A DNA stretch of 64,000 bases from the NCBI GenBank assembly GCA_037042185.1, contig JAXQJY010000033.1:3778294-3842293 (forward strand). The letters run 5' to 3'. The stretch comes from Sordariomycetes sp. S80-01Y. Its lineage: Eukaryota > Ascomycota > Sordariomycetes. This document shows, one piece after another, positions 56,564 to 64,000 of this stretch; position 1 is the first letter of the stretch; each line of letters opens with the position of its first letter. Under the pieces are notes generated by a model. It searched no databases, had not been told where the DNA came from, and saw nothing but the letters and a program-made list of their open reading frames with translations. Position numbers and translations under genes: made by a program.

Positions 56564-56807
56564 ACTGTGCCAATAAGTTGGGAGCTATCGGGAATCAGAG
56601 CGATGTGAAAAGGTTCATAGAATTTGACGTACTGGAAGTTAGAGTGATTTCCAGAAGGGGATGATTTGGCGGCAGTCGATTAACAATCGCCTGATTGGTC
56701 AGCTGCCGTCCCCAGATGTCTTTGAAATTCGGATTGCATCACCACCATCCTCGACTTTTCATTGCAAACCACGAACAACAACCACCGCTTTGCACGTCAT
56801 ATCCAAC
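56564..56807. promoter_or_regulatory. Bidirectional promoter region PPCDC / GRX5
   Basis: Only 244 bp separate the divergent start codons of the CoA-synthesis gene and the mitochondrial glutaredoxin gene. Confidence 0.6.
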
Positions 56808-57355
56808 ATGTTCGCACGCGCAGTCACATCCGTGAGCCACGCTAGTCTTTCGCCTGTTGTCAACATCTGCTAACATTCATCAAGGGCCTTTGCCGGCAAG
56901 CACTTCGGCCCGCAGCTGCCATCCCCCGAGCCGTCCCAGCGTTCCGCGCTCAACCCGCCTTCACCCCGTTCCAGATCCGCCTCCTCTCCGCCGAAACGCG
57001 CTCAGCTATCGACAAAGCCGTTAGCTCCGCGCCCGTGGTTCTCTTCATGAAGGGCACCCCCGAAACGCCCGCCTGTGGCTTCTCCCGCGCCGTCATCCAG
57101 ATCCTTGGCCTCCAGGGCGTCGACCCTGTGCGCTTTGCCGCCTTCAACGTCCTCGAAGACACCGAGTTGAGGGCCGGTATCAAGGAATACTCGGACTGGC
57201 CAACAATCCCACAGCTCTACGTCGACGGCGAGTTTGTGGGTGGATGCGACATCCTGGTCTCCATGCACCAGAACGGCGACTTGGCAAAGATGTTTGAAGA
57301 GAAGAAGGTCCTTGTTGCTGAGGGTGAAGGCGAGAACAACGACAAGTCGCAATGA
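56808..57355 (+). CDS. GRX5: Monothiol glutaredoxin 5, mitochondrial
   Basis: Two exons (56808-56831, 56885-57355; 53 bp intron, phase 0) encode 164 residues. The first exon contributes only eight residues of the presequence (MFARAVTS); the second continues it with an Arg/Ala-rich stretch ([21 protein letters not shown]), as expected for a matrix protein. The monothiol active site CGFS is at 72-75 within [15 protein letters not shown], and the glutathione-binding [20 protein letters not shown] follows. Grx5 transfers Fe-S clusters in mitochondria with glutathione as a ligand. The intron ends in AAG, not CAG, but no other acceptor in range keeps the frame. The C-terminus is convergent with the second GGT (131 bp apart). 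Confidence 0.95.
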
Positions 57356-57486
57356 GTTTCATGAAGAAATAAGGCAAATGGGTCTGCAAGATTGGAGTAT
57401 AGAGAGACCAATGTACGATGCGATTGCGATTATGGGATACCTTGTACAGATACAACGACGATAGATGCTACTAAGCGCGCCAATGC

Positions 57487-59461
57487 TCACGCCGGATACG
57501 CTCCGCCGTCCCCCCTCATATCGCTCCCTGCTGACCAGAGTCCCGTTCCGTCAACCGAATCGACAGTATATCTAATGATCTGCCCCCGACCAAACATGCC
57601 CCGGGCCCAGCCCTTGACGACCTTAACCTGGTGCCCGAGCTTCTTTAATCCCTCGATCGTCTCGGCCGGCATGCCCTCCTCAACGTTGACCGTCCATTCC
57701 AGCACCTTTCCGGTCTCGGGCATTCCCGCGCCGATGCAGATCCTCGGCGCGTCAAGGGCCTGCTGGGGGTTCAAGCCAGCAATGACCTGGCCCAGGAGCA
57801 CCTGTACATGGCCCTGCGGCTGCATGAATCCTCCCATCACGCCAAAAGTCGAATGGAGCGATCCGTCCTCAAGATTGGTTGCCATGCCTGGAATGATTGT
57901 GTGGTAAGGCCTCTTCCTAGGCTCAAGGCAGTTGGGGTGCTTCTCATCTAGCGAAAAGTTCGCGCCACGGTTCTGCAGCGTGAAGCCGCAGCCCTTGGGG
58001 ATGATGCCTGTTCCGAAGCCCGCGTAGTTGGAGTTGATGAACGATGCCGCGTTACCCTGGGCGTCCGTCACCGTAAAGTACACAGTATCTGAGCTCTGCA
58101 GAGCTGGCGAGACGAACTCGTCGGGCTGGCCGTGCGACACGGGCTCGGACGCTTTCGAGGGGTCGAAGAGCTCTGCGCGCTTGGCCAGGTATCCGGGGCT
58201 CAGAAGACCTGTGACTGGTACCTTGCGCACGTTGGGATCGGTCACGTACCAGCTAGCGTCGGTGAAGCCGAGACGGAGAGCCTCGATAATGGCGTGCAGC
58301 CAGGCGGTCGAGTTGAAGTCCTCTGGCTTAAAGCTCGGGATCTTCCCCGCCTTTTCAAGCTGTTGGATGATGCCCAGGGCCATCAGTGCCACGATGCCCT
58401 GGCCGTTGGGCGGGTGCTCCCACAGCTCAACACCATTCTTCTTGCCCGCGCCCAACCCGTCGAACTTGATTGAAATCGGATCGACTGGCTCACTGCCGGC
58501 TTCTAGGTGGTGTTTCAAATCATCGAGCTCGAGGTGACCTCCAAGGTCCTTGACAACTTTTACCAGCTCCTCCGCGACTCTGCCCGTGTAGAAGCCAGCT
58601 TTGCCCTCCTCAGCAAGAGTCCGGAAGGTCTTGGCCAAAGCAGCGTTCTTCATGATTTCGCCAGCTTGGGGGGCTCTCACGCCATCCTTTGCAGACGGAT
58701 CCTTCTTCAGCATCTCTGCAAAGTTCGGCGAGGCATCTCGAAGGGACTCTTCTGCAGATACCCACTGTCATACGTCAGTATCCTTCTCGTACAAGACTGA
58801 GGGGCCACTTACGTAGTGAGACGCAATCTCCGACACAGGGAAACCTTCCTCGCCCAGCTTAATTGCCGGGGCGAGGATGTCGCTCATGCTGACCTTATCA
58901 CTACCGAATCTCTCATGCGTGTCCACCCAGCCTGCCGGCGCGCCAGGAACAGTCGCGGCATGGACGCTGGTTATAGGGATGCTGCCACTCTCGCCGTCCT
59001 TGAATCCGAGGTCTTTGCGGATGGTTGAGAGGTCTTGCTTCGCGCCTGCCCGGCCCGAGCCGTTCATGGCCTTGACTGTCTTGCTGGCCGCGTCCCAGAA
59101 GAGGATGAACATGTCACCACCGATGCCCGTGGAAGTGGGCTCCGTCATATTGAGACCGGCAGCTAAAGGAAAACGTCAGCAAGGATGCATTACCATGAGT
59201 GAACTTCTCAGGAATCTAACCCACTGCGACGGCGGCATCCTAGATGGCATCAGCTTCAGTAATGGCAGAGGAGCAACAGGGCGCCTTTTCACTCACAGCA
59301 GCATTGCCACCCCTTCTCAGAACTTCAAGACCGCAATTGGCAGCCAGAGGCTGCGGGCAAGCGACGATGCCCTCGGTGCTGTGCACAACACTGCGCCGAG
59401 AGGGGAATTTGAGGAAGGGGGCCGAAGCCGGAGGGTAGATGGATGATGTTGGCAGCGGCAT
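57487..59461 (-). CDS. Gamma-glutamyltransferase-like Ntn-hydrolase, leaderless type
   Basis: Four exons (59461-59297, 59239-59221, 59162-58813, 58764-57487) encode 603 residues. The second exon is a 19-nt microexon encoding DAAVAV; joining it restores GGNAADAAVAVAAGLNMTEP, the GGT signature. Other marks: GIGGDMFILF, PGAPAGWVDTHERFG, NGQGIVALMALGI, the catalytic threonine Thr405 in SSDTVYFTVTDAQGNAASF, and PRKRPYHTIIPGM. No signal peptide is seen, so it is likely cytosolic. The layout is closer to bacterial/leaderless GGT-like proteins than to the secreted GGT at 48.4 kb. It could act on glutathione or on other gamma-glutamyl compounds. Confidence 0.93.
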
Positions 59462-59912
59462 GGCCACAAAATTGTACGGGTTAACGGTGAATGCTCTGCT
59501 GTTTTCCAGAAGAAGTGCTACGCTTCTACGATGAGAGACTCAGAGAGCGACTGATGATGTGCTAAAAGGGATAGAGCGTCTGGCAAGCCGATGTCGTCCA
59601 GCATTCGACGTGGTTCTGAACGTTATGTGTGTCATAAGGTGTGGGTGGGGCCGAGCTTCATGAGGAGGAGGAGAACTGGAGAAAAGGAGGAGTACCGGCC
59701 CACAGGATCCCAGTCAGGTACTCTACTGTGTTTACCGAAAGCCGAATAGCGACGGGTTCTTTTCTATGCTACAAGCGGGCCGCTGCATTCGAGAAAAGTA
59801 TCTTCTGATAGATCAAGTCTTCCTGTCCAACTAGCTCCTGTCACCCGCCAATAACTCGGCCATCGAAGAATCCTCGCGTAGGAAGTTGGCCCTCCAGTCC
59901 ATTTTAGTCCAT
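59462..59912. other. Intergenic between second GGT and IFI27-like gene
   Basis: Promoter of the second GGT and 3' flank of the IFI27-like gene; nothing else is seen. Confidence 0.5.
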
Positions 59913-60560
59913 CTAGTCAATGTTGTAAACCGACCACGCCATTCCTAGGCTTTGTAAGTAGGCATAGATGGAACCCCTGGACACGTTGCCATAGCGCCGG
60001 GCTATCTGGCTCATCCACCGAGCAGCAAACGATCCTGTAGAAACCGTTAGCAGAAACCCTTCTTCGATGATGAGACTCCCTTAGTGGGTTGATCTACCGA
60101 GTCGAGGCCCCCGTGCGGCAAAGCCGAGCGCCTCAAGAACCCAGACTGGGGCATAAATGACAAGCACACCGAGTGCGATGAGCGTGCCGGCTGCCATCAG
60201 CGCAGTGTAGAACGGATATTTTTGCGCAAACTTGAGAGCTGTTTCTTTTGATCTTGTGACGGCCCTTCTCATGGCCACTCCTATCTTCCCACCATCCTGG
60301 ATAACCTTGATAATGCCAATGAGGATTCGCTCGGCCAGACTTTCGGTAAAGTTGGACGTATTGACTATGTCGTGAAGCTCCGCCCGAACACCCCTTTCTT
60401 CTTTGTTAGAGGAACACAAAGCTTGAACGAATCTCAGCGCCACCTCTTCATCGTCGGTGTACGGCTGAAGCTTCTCGATTTTATCGGTTGTGCTGCGGTC
60501 GTCCCCATTGCCGCTGGTGGCGACGCGGAGGAAAGGTAGACACTTTGAGAGAGCGTACAT
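59913..60560 (-). CDS. IFI6/IFI27 (ISG12)-like small membrane protein
   Basis: Two exons (60560-60098, 60034-59913; 63 bp intron) encode 194 residues. The first 120 residues are helical and soluble (IEKLQPYTDDEEVALRFVQAL, SLAERILIGIIKVIQDG), then comes a hydrophobic helix YTALMAAGTLIALGVLVIYAPVWVLEALGF. The second exon, too short to notice as an open frame, completes the motif GPRLG-SFAARWMSQIARRYGN and ends with GSIYAYLQSLGMAW. The layout EALGF, G-P, G-S-hAAxW, YGN, GS-h-LQSLG is that of the fungal members of the IFI6/IFI27 family, small hydrophobic proteins of mitochondria or nuclear envelope in animals. Function in fungi is not established. The very end (VYNID) may run into another exon, as a donor-like GTTTAC overlaps it. 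Confidence 0.8.
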
Positions 60561-61179
60561 GATTTTGATCAGACAGATTCAGAAGACGTCAGCTGTCGGT
60601 GAAGTGGAATCAGAGAAGAGGAAGCTGAAGCGAGAGGGCCGATGGCGACGCGGTTGATTGAAGGTGCGGGGGAGGAAACGCGAGCCGTGTTGGTGAAAGG
60701 GGAAAACATCAGCTGAGCGATGTCAGCCAACAAACGAGATCAGGGCCAACAGTAGCTGTTGGCTACATTTACTAGCGTCAGCAATTCCTTGGTCTCAAGC
60801 GCCGAGCGCTGCGCCTACGTGGTCTTCCACCAATCTACTACCTATCAAGCACGTGTACCCTTGATTTCCCAGCTCATTATGGCTTAGTTCCACTACTTTA
60901 CTTCTTTCGGTCTTTGCGCCCTGTCGTCATTTTATTTCTAGCTTTGTGATTCTAGTGCCATCACATGAAGGTCAGGTATGGGGTTCATTTTGTTCGAGTC
61001 GAGATTGCTACCTGCGGAGGTTTATTGAGAAAATATTGGTACCGTCATATGGTAAATACTCTATATATTCAACATATAAGCTATGAAAGCTCCGTATCGT
61101 ACAGTGTGGGCCAAAAGAGGGTGTAATCTTCTCTAGTCTACCCCCTTGTACCTCAGATTCCGCAGCCAGTACGCAATGC
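60561..61179. other. Intergenic, about 0.6 kb
   Basis: Upstream of the IFI27-like gene and downstream of the NLP gene, AT-richer near 61000-61100. No gene is seen. Confidence 0.5.
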
Positions 61180-62014
61180 TTACTCGTCAACATTAGGATC
61201 GAAGCCTGGCACCGAGTCGCCCATCGCAGACTCAAGAGCCTTGCCAAATTCGCTATCAAGCCACTTGGGGCACACACCCTCGGGCCAGGCATCCACAACC
61301 GCTTGCCACACCTCATCGCTAGGCCAGCCGTTCCACCCGACGAGTGGACTCCGGTAGAAGGATCCGGAGAAGTTTTCAGGACCGGCAATGTCATCGTCGT
61401 TGGCCAGGCGTAGGCAGTGGGTCATGGCGGGAAGGCTGTCCTTGTGGTAGACAATCATCGGGTGAGTATCTTCCAGAGGAGGCTCATCGCTAGCGTTGTC
61501 GTAGCCTCCATGACAAGATGCAGCAACGCGGACGACGGTATCTCCTTGTGTGAACACAACAACATTTTCCCAATCATGTCTGTGGGCACCGGCAAAAGAG
61601 CCACCTACTGACTGGTCCTTCTCGAAGTAGTATTCGTACCTGGGGATTGATTAGCATCTTCACTCAAGCCAGCAGAATTCAGGGGATAACCCACATGGTT
61701 GCACAGTAACCGTTGTTGCATCGAGAACGAGCATACGCATTGCTGTTCTCAAGCTGATGGGCATCACGGCAATCACCCTCGGGCGTACCAGTCGCATCAT
61801 GGCCGGGGTTCGTGTTGCCGTCTGGGTCGACAGCGGCCGTGTTGTAACAGCCGTCCGTGTCAAAGTCCAAGTACGGTTGGAACTTCAGCTCAGTCTCAGA
61901 AGCATTTTCGGGCAACGCCGTGAGAACATCACGCAAGGCCAACCGGCTGGGCCGGGCTTGGGTTGTGCTCAAGGCCCCGAGGAGAGCAGTAGTAGAGAGG
62001 AGGGTCTTTTGCAT
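61180..62014 (-). CDS. Necrosis-inducing protein, NPP1/NLP family, secreted
   Basis: Two exons (62014-61695, 61639-61180; 55 bp intron) give a predicted 259-residue secreted protein. A signal peptide is present (LLSTTALLGALSTTQA), followed by the usual Asp-rich YLDFDTDGCYN segment and a metal/lipid-binding heptapeptide region at 125-131, where the first position is Ala instead of the common Gly. Cysteine pairs are present in both exons. NLPs are secreted by many fungi, oomycetes and bacteria; some bind plant sphingolipids and cause leaf necrosis, others are non-toxic. Whether this one is active cannot be told from sequence. A TATA-like element lies 108 bp upstream. Confidence 0.9.
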
Positions 62015-63791
62015 GATGGCTGTGTTGGGAAAGAGTTGTGAGGTTGCGTTGGCAATTAGCTGGCGTGCTTGTTGTAGTTTAAGATGCAGAAGGACGACTT
62101 TGGCCCGGAAGGTAGGGCACTCTTATACTTGTGTTGACTCGTCCCCTTTCCCCTCCAGCAACACGCACCAGTAGCTTTGGATACCGTTGAGGAGTGAATG
62201 CAACACGTGAAGGATGAGGATCGTCAATGTTGCTCCATCGTTTCATCCTGGTGAAGAAGTGTGGTCCAGCCTTACAGGGTTATCACCCATGCGGAGCGTC
62301 ACCAAAGAAGTATTGGGACTTGGGTACGTTGACGGATGGTTTCGCTGCGGAACATACTTCAGCACATGGGAGACCCCGACTCCCGAAGGACGAATCAGTG
62401 TAAGCTCTGAGGTGCCCGTGCTCACGGAAGGATTTAACACTTATTTGGAACTGAGCTGCGCGAAACAAGATCGCCGTTCCTCGGCCCCAAAATTTGGTCC
62501 AGCAACGACGGTTTTCAGCGATCGACACTGTGCCGTAGGGCTATGTCGCCAGGCCCCCACCTCCCGATTCAGCTCCAGGGGTTGATCAACGTCATTCACT
62601 GATCTTTACTGTGATCTCAGGAAATAAAGTACAGTTTTGGCTTGACTTATGCCACTGGAGCGGGGTGATGGAAATTGTGAGTTGTCGTCAATCCTCCGCT
62701 CACGTAATCGTGGCCGATGTGTCAACGCAACCTTCCAGGCTCGTATCTCCACTACAAATGCCAGCATCCGTGCCAAAGCCTCCAAGGGACTATCAATATA
62801 ATTGAGGTTAGGGGTGACGTCAATCAAGTGGAAGACAATCCCTCGCCCCCTGCCGACCCCTGAGGCTGGGACCCTTTTGTTCCGACGCCTCTGCCTCTAT
62901 CCCGAACTAAGGATTCCCGTTGCAAAGCGGCTTCTCATTAATCTCAATTGTGGTGTCTCTGGAACCACGAGGCTCGTGGTATCCCTGAACAATCCGTTGT
63001 GAAACAGCAACTATGTCATATAGTTACATTGACTTGTTGCTCTTGCCTTTAGTGTAGGCTCCCTGCGGGCCCGAGCCGTTAAGCTTGTTCCGACCACTAC
63101 TCAACTAGTTCTACAGTGCTTTCGCAAATAAAGAGGACTTCGGATCTCGGGATTGCTGAAAAGAGGGCGTTTCATAACATTGCCACTGAATGGCGAAAAC
63201 GGATTGCGCTGCTACATGGTAGTGTCTAGCAGACGAGGCGCCTCCTCTCTTTCTAGCCAAAACACAGACCTCTCTACTGCCACACTCCAGGTGATTGGTG
63301 GGAATCGGTGTAAACTGGCTGCCGAAACTGAGGAACAGCATCATGCTACATGGCAGTGTTGCGCATCTGTCAGAGCTTGTTACTGTGATTAACAAGAGCG
63401 AAAAGTTGCAGATAACTCTTGATAGGAATGGTAGTGATTGTTCGGCATTGCATTGCTTTAATCCAGAGCGAATAAGCGGACCAGATCAAGGCCCATGCCC
63501 CAGAGTTAAACATGCCGCCCTAGGTTTCAGATAATTTGTGTTGTGAAGTCAATGAGACATCGCGACCCGCGGGCTGCGCAGTATCGCTATTGAACGCAAA
63601 TATGTCAGGGCGCTTGTTCAATATCAGCATTATCGGAGGATATGTGTAAGGCAGAACGGAAACATTAGCTTTTAAGCAGAAAACATTTGCAAGGTCATTC
63701 CTGGGGCGAGCGCTCTTCATGATGAATGCTCGGCAAAACCGAATGTAATGAATGAATTGATTCTCGAATCTGCAAAAGTCACAATCTTATC
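62015..63791. other. Intergenic, about 1.8 kb
   Basis: The left end is the promoter of the NLP gene. The rest contains only short open frames without family character, and I see no RNA gene or repeat. Confidence 0.45.
62122..62127 (-). promoter_or_regulatory. TATA-like element of the NLP gene
   Basis: TATAAG on the minus strand, 108 bp upstream of the start codon. Confidence 0.4.
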
Positions 63792-64000
63792 TTAAATCCG
63801 AGAGAAAGCTCGCTGTGCGACGTGGAGGAGCGTCATGGTGAGATAGCCTCGGCGGACTTTGTTCCAGTCGCGTCGCGACTTCTCGGCCTTAAGAGTCTTC
63901 CGAAGAGCTTCCCCCCGGACTTTGGTGGTTGGCCAAGAAGACATGCTCTGTATTTCTTTGAGCGAGCTGTAGAGCGTCAAGCCCGCAATTGGTATATAAT
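63792..64000 (-). other. Possible 3' fragment of a gene continuing beyond the window
   Basis: The frame is open to the right edge and gives about 67 residues with acceptable composition (LYSSLKEIQSM, RKTLKAEKSRRDWNKVRRGYL), ending at 63792. There is no start codon, no known motif and no intron evidence, so it may equally be chance; only sequence to the right could decide. Confidence 0.2.

Noticed and set aside
1-64000. CRISPR arrays, insertion sequences and operons
   Set aside because: The DNA is eukaryotic; no periodic repeats with spacers, terminal inverted repeats or transposase genes were found by eye.

Overview
The window is nuclear DNA of a filamentous ascomycete, most likely a plant-associated Sordariomycete. 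The evidence is genes broken by short (43-90 bp) GT-AG introns, Pth11-type rhodopsin-fold membrane proteins, a Zn(II)2Cys6 regulator, a fungal F-box protein, an Alt a 1-like secreted protein, a necrosis-inducing (NPP1/NLP) protein, and a eukaryotic core gene set on both strands. I resolve 30 protein genes plus one possible fragment at the right edge. I see no tRNA, rRNA, CRISPR array or intact transposon. Exon boundaries were inferred by eye from splice consensus, reading phase and family conservation.

Layout. 0.3-6.5 kb: a Pth11-like membrane protein, mannose-6-phosphate isomerase and a short Zn2Cys6 regulator. 6.5-10.9 kb: a 4.4 kb gene desert upstream of that regulator. 10.9-27.6 kb: core genes (PPIL4-type cyclophilin/RRM, a small conserved protein, an EF2 methyltransferase-like protein, ribosomal protein eS24, a very acidic coilin-like protein, GTP cyclohydrolase II) with two small secretory proteins. 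29-42.6 kb: a looser, lower-GC, accessory-looking stretch (F-box protein, two Pth11-like proteins around a P450, a GH5 mannanase-like enzyme, a glutathione S-transferase, an Alt a 1-like secreted protein). 43.6-60.6 kb: dense core genes (a conserved fungal protein, mitochondrial release factor 1, a VOC-fold protein, a secreted gamma-glutamyltransferase, ethanolamine-phosphate cytidylyltransferase, branched-chain aminotransferase, a coiled-coil protein, phosphopantothenoylcysteine decarboxylase, Grx5, an intracellular-type gamma-glutamyltransferase, an IFI6/IFI27-like membrane protein). 61.2-62.0 kb: the NLP gene, then about 2 kb without a clear gene.

Shared themes. Several gene pairs are divergent over 240-410 bp and probably share promoters: EFM3-like/RPS24, MRF1/VOC and PPCDC/GRX5. 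Glutathione biology recurs between 40 and 60 kb (a GST, two different gamma-glutamyltransferases, a monothiol glutaredoxin, a glyoxalase-fold protein), though co-regulation is only inference. Putative host-interaction functions (AA1-like, NLP, small secreted proteins, Pth11-like receptors) are scattered among core genes.

The points most worth a second look are the coilin-like protein, the fungal IFI27-like gene, the non-canonical GC-AG intron in ECT1, stop-free introns of length divisible by three, substitutions in conserved motifs (PPCDC, NLP, cyclophilin, second ECT domain), and the regulator with the large upstream desert. I did not find a clearly new multi-gene system.
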